Assembly: GCF_001613385.1 (NCBI RefSeq)
Contig: NZ_BDCG01000015.1
Span: 372,001 to 436,000 of the forward strand
Length of the DNA stretch: 64,000 nucleotides
Source: Nocardia flavorosea NBRC 108225
GTDB lineage: Bacteria > Actinomycetota > Actinomycetes > Mycobacteriales > Mycobacteriaceae
Reading direction: 5' to 3'
The position numbers were made by a program, and so were the translations under genes. Of this stretch, positions 24,247 through 32,731 are shown in pieces. The notes under the pieces are model-generated. The model ran no database searches and had not been told where the DNA came from. It saw only the letters and a program-made list of their open reading frames with translations. The stretch's first letter is position 1; every line of letters begins with the position of its first letter.

Positions 24247-26760
24247 ATGCCTCTCGAGCCAGGAACCATCACCGACCTGACGGGTGCGGTGAGCGACGGC
24301 CGGCTGGAGTTCGATCCGGCCGATGCCTTGAAATCCGCCAACGCCGCGCGCGACCTGTACAACGACCTGATCGGCAAGGCGGACGCCGTGGTGACGGCGG
24401 GCCTGAACGATCTGTCCGCGTTCGGTACGCTCAATTCCGGTCGGGAGCTGGCCGAGGTCTTCAACGACAAGGCCAACCGGTTGCAGATGGCGATCAACGA
24501 ACACGCGAAGCTCGCCCGTCAGCTGAGTGATCTCTTCGTGGCCGCCGGCAAAGCTTTCGATGACGCGGAGGACGAATCGTCGGAATCGTTCAAGGGTCTC
24601 AACAACTTCGAGTTCAAAGAGAACCCGGGAAAGTACTCTCCCTCCGCGGACGGGGACAAGATCGATGTGAACGAACCGATGGACCATTGGGTTCATGCGG
24701 GTCACAACAGTAAGGATCCGGACAAGCACGACGTTCCGTCGTTTATCAACGACTACCAGAACATCGACGATGGATCGGTCGTGACGGTCGAGAACAAGGA
24801 TTCGGTGACCTTCCAGGAACTCTATGATCTCGGGCAGGCCATCGAACCCCAGCCGGTGATGGACTCGGCGACCACGTGGTACCACTTCGGCAAGGATCTC
24901 GATACGACTCTGTCGACGTTCGTCGACCAGATCGTGGTCCTGAACCGGTCCTGGGTCGGCCCGGCCGCCCAGAAGGCGGCCGATGCGATCACCGCCTACC
25001 AGGACAATATGGACCCGCTGTTCACCACGATCAGCCAGATCAGCAAGCTGCTGGAGTTCACGGCGGAATGGCTGAACCATACGAAGAAGTGGATGCCGCC
25101 GAATACCGATCGCCATGTCGGTTGCAACGATCGGCTCGACGACTACCGCGACGCGTTCGAAAAGACTTACATCACGGGAATGAAGGCCACCGCGGAGAAC
25201 ATGCCGCTGCTGGACGGTCCGCTCACCAAGGACGAGGGCCACGGCAAGGGCGGCGGTGAAGGCAGCGGTGGTGGTAGTGGAGATGGCAGCGGTGGTGGTA
25301 GTGGAGATGGTAGTGACTCCGGCAGCACCTACGACCAGGGCTACGAGGACGGGTACGACGACGGTGTAGCCGACGCCAAGGAGCAACTGGAGGATTCGGG
25401 CAACGGCGGCGGGGCGGGTTCGGGTTCGGGTTCGGGCGGCGGATACGGCGGTGGTTCGTTCGGTGGCACCGCGGGCGGTGGCGGTCCCACCGGCTCCGGG
25501 CAGGGCAGCGGCGGTTCGCGGAGTGGCAGCGGCGGTTCGCGGAGTGGCGGTGGCGGTTCGCAGAAGGGGAGCGGTGGATCCGGTCAGGGTTCGGGGGGCG
25601 GCCCCAGCCCTATTCCGGTACCGCCACTCACCGACGGCACTGGTGGCGGCGGTGGCAGTCCGAGCAAGAGTTCTGTCCCCGGCGGCGGCGGTTCGTCGAA
25701 ACCCTCGCAGCAGGGCGGCGGTTCCGGTGGTGGCTCCGGGCAGCAGATGCCGGAGATCCCGGAGATTCCGTCGGTGGAGGATTTCCTGGGCAATGAGGGA
25801 TCGTCGGAGTTCGGCAACAAGAACATCCCAGATCTGCAGCCGGGGGAGAGCAGTTACGGTTCGGGGCCGGGTTCGGGCTACGGCGGCGGCAACGGCAGCC
25901 CCAAGATGCCGAAGTCTCCCACCGCGGCCGATGTCCTGAGCAAGCTCACGGGTATCCCGGCCGATCAGCTGCCGGACGCGCTGAAGGACCGGAAGATCAC
26001 AGCCTCGGACGGCTCCGGGAAACCCAGCCTCGCGGATGCGCTGTCGGAGATCACCGGTATCCCGCTGGACGCGATACCGGAGGAACTGAAGGACATCCCG
26101 CTCTCGTCGCTGTACGACGAGAATTCGCCCTTCGGCTCCGCCGACACCCTGTTCGGTGAGAACGAGGACGGCGAGCGAGTCGGTGATCGTGGTTCCGGCG
26201 ACGGTGCCGGGGCCGGAACCAGTTCCAGGAGCAGCGGGGCCGGGGGCAGTAGCCAGGACCCGCTGGGGATTCTGGCCAATCTGCTCACCCAGGGCATCCA
26301 AACGTTCACTCAGCTCGGCAGCGGACTGCCCGGAATGGACGAGCTCGCGCGGATGCTCGATCCCAGCCAACTGCAGCAGCATGTGCAGGACATGTTGAAT
26401 CCGGCACAGGAGAAGCTCGGTGAGCTGGCGAACGCACTCGGTGGCGCCGGCGCGGGTGGTGCCGGTATTCCGGACGAGCCCACCGCCCCCTACCCGCACC
26501 AGAGTTCGGCGTCGTTCCCCCGTGCGGCCTTGGCGCCGGCCGGGGAGCAGGTCGCCGGGTACGGATATGGTCCGGGTGGCTCACCGCATCAGCCGGGCGC
26601 GCCGATGGGTGGTGCGCCCATGGGGGGTGCCCCCGGCGCGGGTGCCGGAAACGGCGGGCAGGGCAACGAGCACAAGCCGGCGAAGTTTCTGCAGGGCCGG
26701 GAGAACCTGGATGATGTCTTCGATGTCCCCGATCGGGTGAAGCCGGTGATCGAGCCGTGA
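24247..26760 (+). CDS. Large type VII secretion substrate, WXG-type helical domain plus Gly/Ser-rich tail
   Basis: This 837-residue protein has a helical N-terminal ~320 residues, including W236-V-G238 in NRSWVGPAAQKAADAITAYQ, which looks like a WXG hairpin turn. Next are a Gly/Ser-rich linker with an acidic YDQGYEDGYDDG element at 362-373 and a long GSGG-type tail. Two tandem 35-residue repeats follow (561-581 and 596-616, pattern ADxLSxxTGIPxDxxPxxLKD). The C-terminus ends RENLDDVFDVPDRVKP, like the ends of many mycobacterial and nocardial Esp proteins. It should be exported by an ESX system. GAAGGTGAACGCAG precedes the ATG. The stop overlaps the first EspG gene by 4 bp (GTGA), so substrate and chaperone are coupled. 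Confidence 0.75.
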   Translation: MPLEPGTITDLTGAVSDGRLEFDPADALKSANAARDLYNDLIGKADAVVTAGLNDLSAFGTLNSGRELAEVFNDKANRLQMAINEHAKLARQLSDLFVAAGKAFDDAEDESSESFKGLNNFEFKENPGKYSPSADGDKIDVNEPMDHWVHAGHNSKDPDKHDVPSFINDYQNIDDGSVVTVENKDSVTFQELYDLGQAIEPQPVMDSATTWYHFGKDLDTTLSTFVDQIVVLNRSWVGPAAQKAADAITAYQDNMDPLFTTISQISKLLEFTAEWLNHTKKWMPPNTDRHVGCNDRLDDYRDAFEKTYITGMKATAENMPLLDGPLTKDEGHGKGGGEGSGGGSGDGSGGGSGDGSDSGSTYDQGYEDGYDDGVADAKEQLEDSGNGGGAGSGSGSGGGYGGGSFGGTAGGGGPTGSGQGSGGSRSGSGGSRSGGGGSQKGSGGSGQGSGGGPSPIPVPPLTDGTGGGGGSPSKSSVPGGGGSSKPSQQGGGSGGGSGQQMPEIPEIPSVEDFLGNEGSSEFGNKNIPDLQPGESSYGSGPGSGYGGGNGSPKMPKSPTAADVLSKLTGIPADQLPDALKDRKITASDGSGKPSLADALSEITGIPLDAIPEELKDIPLSSLYDENSPFGSADTLFGENEDGERVGDRGSGDGAGAGTSSRSSGAGGSSQDPLGILANLLTQGIQTFTQLGSGLPGMDELARMLDPSQLQQHVQDMLNPAQEKLGELANALGGAGAGGAGIPDEPTAPYPHQSSASFPRAALAPAGEQVAGYGYGPGGSPHQPGAPMGGAPMGGAPGAGAGNGGQGNEHKPAKFLQGRENLDDVFDVPDRVKPVIEP

Positions 26761-27551
26761 CCTGGATATTCACTGATCTGGAATTCAAGGTGCTGTGCGA
26801 GGATCACGGTCTGCCCACGGTTCCACATCCGTTCGACTACACCAGCCGAATCCGGCTGGAGAACGATTACCTGATGGCGAAGGCCGTATCCCGAGGTCGG
26901 CTGGCACACGAATTCGATGCCGATATCGACGAATTCGGACGGACGCTCAACAGGCCGGACGTCTATGTCGTCGCGCAATCGTGGACCGACAGCGATTTCG
27001 ACAACCCCGCCGATCGAACCAAGGTGCTGGTGTTGCGCCGCGGAACGCGCGGCTACATGGTCTACCAGCAACCGGGGGAGACCAGGGAACACAGTGCCGG
27101 TTTCGAGGTCGGGAACTGCTACCCCGGCGGTTTGGGAGAAGCGGCACTCATCCGGATGCCCTGGGCGGAATCCGGGCGGCAGCAGGATATTCCGGTACCG
27201 CTCGGAGCCCCTGCCGCGAAGCGCGAGTATGTACCCGGCGGTTCCCTCGTGTCCGATAACGATGAGCCCGAGGACGGCGACTCGTACCGTGCCGCGGCAT
27301 TCTTCGGTACCGCGGCGGCCCGCAGCGGGTATGTGCGCGTGCATCAGGGGCGTTCGAAATTCGGTCCGCGGGGCCGGGTCGATATGGGGATGTTCTGGCG
27401 CGACCTCCCCGGCGACGGCCGCTATGTGATCCCGATGAACCACCCGGCGCCGACAGCGACCGGTATGGGCACCGAGGAACTGACCGCGTGGATCGACGAA
27501 CAGGTTTCACTGGTGATGTCTCGGCTGGAATGGAACCAGGAGAACGAGTGA
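26757..27551 (+). CDS. EspG-family type VII secretion chaperone, copy 1
   Basis: This 264-residue protein begins TWIFTDLEFKVLCEDHGL, the conserved N-terminus of EspG. The fold continues with YTSRIRLENDY, a central VYVVAQSWTD strand, GYMVYQQPGETREHSAGFEV and a C-terminal RDLPGDGRYVIPMNHP followed by an amphipathic helix. EspG proteins bind PE/PPE-type or related substrates in the cytosol and bring them to the ESX membrane complex. The GTG overlaps the 837-residue substrate gene by 4 bp, which suggests they work as a pair. The next gene is a second EspG-like copy, again overlapping by 4 bp. Confidence 0.83.
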   Translation: MTWIFTDLEFKVLCEDHGLPTVPHPFDYTSRIRLENDYLMAKAVSRGRLAHEFDADIDEFGRTLNRPDVYVVAQSWTDSDFDNPADRTKVLVLRRGTRGYMVYQQPGETREHSAGFEVGNCYPGGLGEAALIRMPWAESGRQQDIPVPLGAPAAKREYVPGGSLVSDNDEPEDGDSYRAAAFFGTAAARSGYVRVHQGRSKFGPRGRVDMGMFWRDLPGDGRYVIPMNHPAPTATGMGTEELTAWIDEQVSLVMSRLEWNQENE

Positions 27552-28315
27552 CGGCCGGGCCGCTTCACCCGGTGCCCGGAAGCGCTGTCCCGGTGCGGCA
27601 CCGATGGGAGTTCACCGACCTGGAATTCAAGGTACTGTGCGATGAGTACCGTCGCGGCCGCCTGCCCAAACCGTTCACCTTCACCAGCCGGATCCGTTCG
27701 GCGGCCGAGTATTGCGCCGAGTTCGAGCGGGTGCGCCGGTCGCTGCTGGGTTCCGCGGACGCGGCCTTCGCGGCGATGGCCGGGGCGTTGTCGCGGCCGG
27801 ACGTGATCGTGGTGGCGCGGGGCTGGGACGAGCGTGATCCGCAGGATGCGCAATCGTGTACCTACGTGCACGCGGTGCGGCGGGATTCGCGATGTTTCGT
27901 GGTCCGGCAGCAGATGGGCGAAACAACCGATCACAGTGTCGGTTTCGACGTCGCCGAATACTCTGCCCCGCAGCTGCCGGAGATCGTTGTGGGGTGTTTG
28001 CCCGCGATGGGCGCCGGGGCCCGGCCGCAATTCGCCGTGGATTCCCGTACCGGGGCGCCGCCTGCCGCGGGTTTCTTCGATACCACCGCGACCGGAACCG
28101 GCTATCTGCGGATATTGCAGAGCCGATTGTCCTTCCAGGTGCCCGGCATTCTCCAGACCTGGGCGGTATGGCGTGACCTTCCGGGTGACGGCCGGTACCT
28201 GATCCGCTCGGACAGTGGCCGCTCGACCGTTACAGGAGTGGACCGGCAGCAGCTCTCCGGGTGGCTCGACGGCTGGATCGACCGCATCGTGGACCGGCTG
28301 GACAGCGGTGAATGA
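27548..28315 (+). CDS. EspG-family type VII secretion chaperone, copy 2
   Basis: This 255-residue paralogue of the preceding gene has the same core: WEFTDLEFKVLCDEYRRG near residue 18, FTSRIRSAAEY, RPDVIVVARGWDERD, and C-terminal WRDLPGDGRYLIRSDSGRS. The two differ at most positions and have different insertions, so the duplication is old. GTG 27548 overlaps the stop of copy 1 (GTGA); the open frame extends 60 bp further upstream, inside copy 1. Two adjacent EspG genes suggest two client proteins, or a chaperone heterodimer, within this island. This is the last gene of the run; echA8 begins about 100 bp later behind its own palindromic site. Confidence 0.8.
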   Translation: MTAGPLHPVPGSAVPVRHRWEFTDLEFKVLCDEYRRGRLPKPFTFTSRIRSAAEYCAEFERVRRSLLGSADAAFAAMAGALSRPDVIVVARGWDERDPQDAQSCTYVHAVRRDSRCFVVRQQMGETTDHSVGFDVAEYSAPQLPEIVVGCLPAMGAGARPQFAVDSRTGAPPAAGFFDTTATGTGYLRILQSRLSFQVPGILQTWAVWRDLPGDGRYLIRSDSGRSTVTGVDRQQLSGWLDGWIDRIVDRLDSGE

Positions 28316-28373
28316 CCGGCAGCCGTGATCTGCCGGGCCGGGACTGCCGCCGCGACCCACGAGAACCGAACGG

Positions 28374-28387
28374 TATCGTCGACGATA
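28374..28387. promoter_or_regulatory. 14-bp palindrome upstream of echA8
   Basis: TATCGTCGACGATA is a perfect palindrome, nested inside a second inverted repeat AACGGT (28369-28374) and ACCGTT (28394-28399). It lies 31-45 bp before GTG 28419, where it would overlap a promoter (GATATT at 28384-28389 is a possible -10). It is a candidate operator for a fatty-acid or enoyl-CoA regulator. Confidence 0.5.
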
Positions 28388-28418
28388 TTCGTAACCGTTT
28401 CGACGAAGAGGATGTGCT

Positions 28419-29195
28419 GTGACCGACTTCGAGACGATTCTGCTGGAGCGTAAGGACAAGGTCGGCCTCATCACGCTGAACCGGCCCAAGGCGCTGAACG
28501 CATTGAATGCGCAGGTCCTCGACGATGTGGTCGCGGCCCTCGACGAACTCGAACGCGACGACGAGATCGGTGCGGTGGTGATCACCGGTTCCGACCGCGC
28601 CTTCGCTGCCGGTGCCGATATCAAGGAAATGCAGCCCAAGTCCTATATGGACATGTTCATGGACGACTACTTCGCGCGGTGGGAGCGGCTGGCCCAGTTC
28701 CGTAAGCCGACCATCGCCGCCGTAGGCGGATACGCCCTGGGGGGCGGCTGCGAACTGGCCATGATCTGCGATCTGCTGATCGCCGCCGATACCGCCAAGT
28801 TCGGGCAGCCGGAGATCAAGCTCGGCGTTATCCCGGGTATCGGTGGTTCGCAGCGGCTCACCCGCGCGATCGGTAAGGCCAAGGCCATGGACCTGGTGCT
28901 CACCGGCCGCAATATGGATGCCGAGGAAGCCGAGCGCGCCGGGCTGGTGTCGCGGATCGTGCCCGCGGCGGAACTGCTCGATACCGCGCTCGAGGTCGCC
29001 GCTACCATCGCGTCGATGTCGCTGCCGGTGGCCATGATCGCCAAGGAAGCCGTGAACCGGTCCTTCGAGACCACCTTGAGCGAGGGGCTCCGATTCGAGC
29101 GGCGGGTATTCCACTCGTTGTTCGCCACCGCGGACCAGAAGGAAGGTATGGCGGCGTTCGTGGACAAGCGGACCGCCGAATTCACCAATCGCTGA
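28419..29195 (+). CDS. echA8: Enoyl-CoA hydratase
   Basis: This 258-residue crotonase adds water across 2-trans-enoyl-CoA in beta-oxidation or branched-chain amino acid breakdown. Both catalytic glutamates are present: E112 in GGGCELAM and E132 in GQPEIKLGVIPGIGG. The oxyanion-hole motif FAAGADIKEM is at 62-71. The sequence is very close, from memory, to mycobacterial EchA8, including IGKAKAMDLVLTGR. GTG 28419 has AAGAGGA 6-7 nt upstream. It stands alone downstream of the type VII island behind its own palindromic site, and is convergent with the Hsp70-like gene across 30 bp. Confidence 0.92.
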   Translation: MTDFETILLERKDKVGLITLNRPKALNALNAQVLDDVVAALDELERDDEIGAVVITGSDRAFAAGADIKEMQPKSYMDMFMDDYFARWERLAQFRKPTIAAVGGYALGGGCELAMICDLLIAADTAKFGQPEIKLGVIPGIGGSQRLTRAIGKAKAMDLVLTGRNMDAEEAERAGLVSRIVPAAELLDTALEVAATIASMSLPVAMIAKEAVNRSFETTLSEGLRFERRVFHSLFATADQKEGMAAFVDKRTAEFTNR

Positions 29196-29225
29196 GCGGG
29201 GCCTCGCGGTCCGGGCCCGTCAGGG

Positions 29226-30272
29226 CTAGGGCGCGGCGTCGAGAATATCGGTCGGCACGTAGGTGTCCCGGGCCGGCTGCGCCGTACCGTTCTGTGCGGT
29301 GAGCAGCCCGGCCACGGTGGCGCCGAGGCCTATGGTGACGGCAGCCGCCGCATACACCTTGCGCCGGCCGGTCACCGGCGGGCTCAGCGGCACCACCTGA
29401 CCTCCCGCGCGGATATGCGCGGTACGGATTCCGGCGGCCGGCCGCTGGGCCGCGAACAGTAGCGCCCCGCGCGCCGAGACGTATTCCGGTTCCCGGTCGA
29501 AGACCAGCGGGAGGTCGAGGAGTTCGGCCAGCCGGGTGCGTAGCCCCGGATTGCGGGCGCAGCCGCCGAGCAGGGCGACGGTCTCGGCCGGAGTCTCGGA
29601 TTGTTCGCTCACGCGCTGGATCAGGCCGGCGGCCTCCGCAACGGGTTCGGCGCAGAGAGCTGTGAGATCGCTGCGGGTGATCACTGCGCGTTCGGCGGTG
29701 GCGGGGTCGGCGGCGGTGACCACCCGGGCGCTGCTCAGTGCCTCCCGGTATCGGCCGGCGGCGGCCTCGTCGGTGAACACTCCCGCCCGGTCGAGCCATT
29801 CGCACAGCAGTTCGTCATAGGTGTCGCCGCCGAGACCAGGGCACCGGGCGGCGGCGATGACCGAATCGGTGCGGCAGTCCACCTGGGTCAGGGTGAGCCC
29901 GGAGGATCCCAGGTCGAACAGCATCACCGAACCCGATACCGGTAGTTGTTCGGTGAACCGCAGGTACCTGAGCTGGGCAAGCGGCTCGTCCACCAGCGTG
30001 ACCCGGCCGGTCCCCAGGGCCTCACCGACCAGTTCGACCTGCCGGTGATCCCGGCAGGTCACGGCGGTGCCGGTGATGTACTCGTCGCGCTCGCGGGCCG
30101 CGGTATGCATGCGCCGGACCGCGATGAGCACCGGGTCGATCAGTGGGGCGCCGGCCGGGCGGGGGATATGGCAGCGGTCGATCGGCGGGAGGTGCGGTTG
30201 ATCGGAATGCGTGAGTACCGCGCGCGCTCCCGAGGAGCCCACCGATACCCCGAGCACCAGCACCATAAACAT
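29226..30272 (-). CDS. Hsp70/actin-like ATPase with a C-terminal membrane anchor
   Basis: This protein of about 348 residues has the ATPase fold of Hsp70/actin but no peptide-binding domain. Visible elements are the phosphate-1 region VLGVSVGSSGARAVL at the N-terminus, phosphate-2 VMLFDLGSSGLTLTQVD, and the adenosine motif ALLGGCARNPGLRTRL. After the ATPase domain comes a basic stop (GRRK) and one transmembrane helix (VYAAAAVTIGLGATVAGLL), with a short exported tail. The first strand has Ser-Ser-Gly where DnaK has a catalytic Asp/Thr pair, so hydrolysis may be altered. The start is uncertain: ATG 30272 and 30266 and GTG 30263 are all close together and none has a clear ribosome-binding site. 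Function is unknown; envelope-linked regulation is a guess. Confidence 0.68.
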   Translation of the reverse strand: MFMVLVLGVSVGSSGARAVLTHSDQPHLPPIDRCHIPRPAGAPLIDPVLIAVRRMHTAARERDEYITGTAVTCRDHRQVELVGEALGTGRVTLVDEPLAQLRYLRFTEQLPVSGSVMLFDLGSSGLTLTQVDCRTDSVIAAARCPGLGGDTYDELLCEWLDRAGVFTDEAAAGRYREALSSARVVTAADPATAERAVITRSDLTALCAEPVAEAAGLIQRVSEQSETPAETVALLGGCARNPGLRTRLAELLDLPLVFDREPEYVSARGALLFAAQRPAAGIRTAHIRAGGQVVPLSPPVTGRRKVYAAAAVTIGLGATVAGLLTAQNGTAQPARDTYVPTDILDAAP

Positions 30273-30430
30273 ATGGTGCGCCGTGCGGCCGGGGATGCCA
30301 AGCCGAATCACCGAGAAATTTGCTGATCGGGTGCGTGGCCGTTATTCGTTTGCTACCGGCCCGGTGTACAAGGCCGAACGGTATGTTTTCGGCTCATTGT
30401 TTGCCGGGCCGGTGCGCACCCCGCGGGAGC

Positions 30431-30985
30431 TCAGGGTTCGTTCCAGCGGGCCGGTTCTTCGCCGGTGTCGAAGTCGCCCGCGGTATGCCGGAACTCCGCC
30501 AGCAACTGCAGCAGCGTCCGTAACCGGTCCGGCGGGAGTTCCGGGCGAGCGAACACCCGCTCGTTGAGATATTCGGTGGCCTCGGCGACCAGCGAACGCC
30601 CCGCATCGGTGATCTCGATAAGGGTCGCGCGCCGGTCGTTCGGGTGCGGTACCCGGTTCACCAGTCCGGCGGCCTCGAGCCGGTCCACCGAATTGGTCAC
30701 GCTGGTCGGGTGGACCTGCAACCGTGCGCTGGCCACCGCCATCGGCAACGCGCCGGTGGCGCTGAAGTTCAGCAACTGCAGCAATTCGTAGCGCGAGAAG
30801 GTGAGCCCGGTGGGCCGCAGCGCCTCGTCCACCCGGGCCATCACGATCTGCTGGGCGCGGACCAGCGAGGTCACGGCCGCCATCCCATCGGCGACCGCGC
30901 CCCAGCCGTGGCCGACCCATTGACGATGGGCCTCCTGTATCGGGTCCAGGGGGAGCGGCCGGGGACGAGACATGTGTTCGATCAT
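30431..30985 (-). CDS. MarR-family transcriptional regulator
   Basis: This 184-residue winged-helix regulator has the MarR pattern: a dimerisation helix, then LTFSRYELLQLLNFSATGA, a recognition helix region MAVASARLQVHPTSVTNSVDRLEAAGLV, and the wing RVPHPNDRRATLIEITDAG. MarR proteins repress nearby genes and respond to small phenolic or hydrophobic ligands. ATG 30985 has GGAG 9 nt upstream on the minus strand; the longer frame to 31174 is Arg/Pro-rich and rejected, and ATG 30973 is a shorter option. The neighbouring Hsp70-like gene is 120-160 bp downstream on the same strand. No obvious target gene stands next to it. Confidence 0.85.
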   Translation of the reverse strand: MIEHMSRPRPLPLDPIQEAHRQWVGHGWGAVADGMAAVTSLVRAQQIVMARVDEALRPTGLTFSRYELLQLLNFSATGALPMAVASARLQVHPTSVTNSVDRLEAAGLVNRVPHPNDRRATLIEITDAGRSLVAEATEYLNERVFARPELPPDRLRTLLQLLAEFRHTAGDFDTGEEPARWNEP

Positions 30986-31195
30986 CGCACGGCGCTCCGG
31001 GAACCGATCCCACAGCGCGGCCCGGGGCCGACGGCTCCTGGGGTGGCGGTACGGGGCCGCACGCTTCGTCCGGCGCGGCGCTGTCCGGCCCGGATTCCGC
31101 GATCGCCGATCCTGGCCCCGCGCGACCCGATTGCGATCCGCGTGATCCCAACCCTGGTTCGCGACGCCGCGCACCGGCGATGATCACCTGGTCAC

Positions 31196-31267
31196 GCGGG
31201 CGTGGCTGAGTGGTCGAGGCGACGGTCTGCAAAGCCGTTCACGCGGGTTCGATTCCCGCCGCTCGCT
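31196..31267 (+). tRNA. tRNA-Cys (anticodon GCA)
   Basis: The cloverleaf closes well. A 7-bp acceptor stem pairs GCGGGCG (31196-31202) with CGCTCGC (31260-31266), with one G-T pair. The anticodon stem spans 31222-31226 and 31234-31238 and encloses loop CTGCAAA with GCA at 31229-31231. The T-arm is GCGGG/TTCGATT/CCCGC at 31243-31259. The discriminator is T31267 and CCA is not encoded. Confidence 0.95.
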
Positions 31268-31279
31268 CGATTTGCCTGG

Positions 31280-31308
31280 CCGGAGCCGGGTTTCGTTCCC
31301 GGCTCCGG
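31280..31308. terminator. Bidirectional hairpin between tRNA-Cys and the phosphoesterase gene
   Basis: Perfect 11-bp stem CCGGAGCCGGG / CCCGGCTCCGG with a 7-nt loop, placed between convergent units. The U-tract is weak, as is usual in high-GC actinobacteria. Confidence 0.7.
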
Positions 31309-31321
31309 TCCCGGTCTGTTG

Positions 31322-32731
31322 TCAGCGCAGACCCGAGAAATCACGCAACACAACGTGATTGCGGTCGGCAAAAGTGCCCAGGGCGTAGTCGGGAAGTAAT
31401 CCGAAGTATTCGCCGCGGGTCAGTGTGCTCCAGCGGCGGGCGCCCGGGGTGCGGGTCTTGTAGAAGTTCACCGCGTACCCACCCTCATAGATCCGCAGCA
31501 GGCAATAACCGCCGGGATACTCCTTGACCGCCGCGACCTCCAGGAATTCGACCGCGCAGGCGGTATCGGGCCGGGTGCGGCGGGTGCGGTGCGTATGCCC
31601 GCTGTGCTGGAGGAAGACTCCGGGCGCTCTGTCGTAAAGTTGCTGGAGTCGCAGGGAGTGCGCGCGGTCCAGGATGAAACCGGGGCCGCCGGTATTGGTC
31701 AGCCCCGCCTCCGCGGTAACCGGGTGGTGACCGAAAACGATTGTGGGGCGGTCTGGGTCGTTGCGCAGCAATTCGCTCATCCGGTCGAGCTGCGGGGGAT
31801 CGAGTACTCCGCCGGATCCATCGAGTGCGCTGGTGTCGAGACCGAGCAGCCGCAGGCCGCCCAGTTCGTGTTCGACCAGCTGTTGCCGCGGCCCGAAGAG
31901 ATCGCTCCAGCAATCATGATGCTCGGCGGTACCGGGAACGGCCGGGCAGCCGGCGTATTCACCACCCGTATGCGGGCGGTCGTGGTTTCCGCGCACGGCG
32001 AGGTAGTCGGTGCCCGCGCTGCCCCAGCGGTCGAGCCGGTCGCGTACCGCGCGGAGATCCTGCGGTGCGGCCTCGGCGCTCAGATCGCCGGCCAGCAGCA
32101 GGGTTGCGGCGCCACGGTCGGCGCGGCGTAGATCGTCGAGCAGGGCGTCCAGCATGACCTGCGGGTACGGCGGCAGGCCCGGCTCCTGGCGGAAGCCGGG
32201 CGGTAGATCGCCCACCACCAAACCGCTGACGGTCTCGCCGTAGTGGATATCGTTGGCCAAGGCCAAGGTTCGCAGCAGCCGGCCGGGCGGCGGGACGAGG
32301 GTGGTGAAGGTGCCGGTGGTTTCCGGACTGCCCGGTAGGCCCGTGGCCGCCGAAACGGCCGGTATCGCTCGTACTCCGGCGCCGCGGGCTTCGAACCGGT
32401 ACGTACGCCCCGGTTCGAGACCGTCGATCTGCGCGTAGTGGAACGGGACCGGGCCCTCCGAGCCCCAGACCTGCCGGAGTGGCCGCGGACTGTCGGCGGG
32501 AGCCAGCCAGACTTCGCCGTCGGTGGGCACCGGAACCGGCCGGCCCGCCGCGTCGGATGCCCGGCCGGTCCAGGTGAGCACCGCGGCGGTCTCGGTCACC
32601 GTGACGACTTCGAGATCGGTGGCGAGAACCCGGGCCGGCTGAGCGATGGCCCGACCGGCTGCGGGGAGCAGCGCCGCCAGGCCGAGGGCACCGAGTACGG
32701 TGCGACGCGACGGGCCGCAGCAGCTCGTCAA
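31322..32731 (-). CDS. Tat-exported metallophosphoesterase
   Basis: This protein of about 469 residues starts with a twin-arginine signal (SRRTVLGALGLAALLPAAGRAIA). A fibronectin-like beta domain comes next (residues ~45-140, LEVVTVTETAAVLTWTGRA). A calcineurin-type phosphoesterase domain follows with the metal ligands in order: NDIHYGE, GDLSAEA, RGNHDRPHTGG, FGHHPV and QHSGHTHR. Purple-acid-phosphatase-like and phosphodiesterase relatives share this layout. The substrate is unknown and the action is outside the membrane. I chose TTG 32731 because GGAGAG lies 4 nt before it on the minus strand; GTG 32752 adds 7 residues without a ribosome-binding site. It is convergent with tRNA-Cys. Confidence 0.83.
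   Translation of the reverse strand: MTSCCGPSRRTVLGALGLAALLPAAGRAIAQPARVLATDLEVVTVTETAAVLTWTGRASDAAGRPVPVPTDGEVWLAPADSPRPLRQVWGSEGPVPFHYAQIDGLEPGRTYRFEARGAGVRAIPAVSAATGLPGSPETTGTFTTLVPPPGRLLRTLALANDIHYGETVSGLVVGDLPPGFRQEPGLPPYPQVMLDALLDDLRRADRGAATLLLAGDLSAEAAPQDLRAVRDRLDRWGSAGTDYLAVRGNHDRPHTGGEYAGCPAVPGTAEHHDCWSDLFGPRQQLVEHELGGLRLLGLDTSALDGSGGVLDPPQLDRMSELLRNDPDRPTIVFGHHPVTAEAGLTNTGGPGFILDRAHSLRLQQLYDRAPGVFLQHSGHTHRTRRTRPDTACAVEFLEVAAVKEYPGGYCLLRIYEGGYAVNFYKTRTPGARRWSTLTRGEYFGLLPDYALGTFADRNHVVLRDFSGLR

Noticed and set aside
24199..26499. 766-codon minus-strand frame rich in Thr, Arg and Ala
   Set aside because: It is antisense to the 837-residue substrate gene; the repeats only mirror the GSGG codons.
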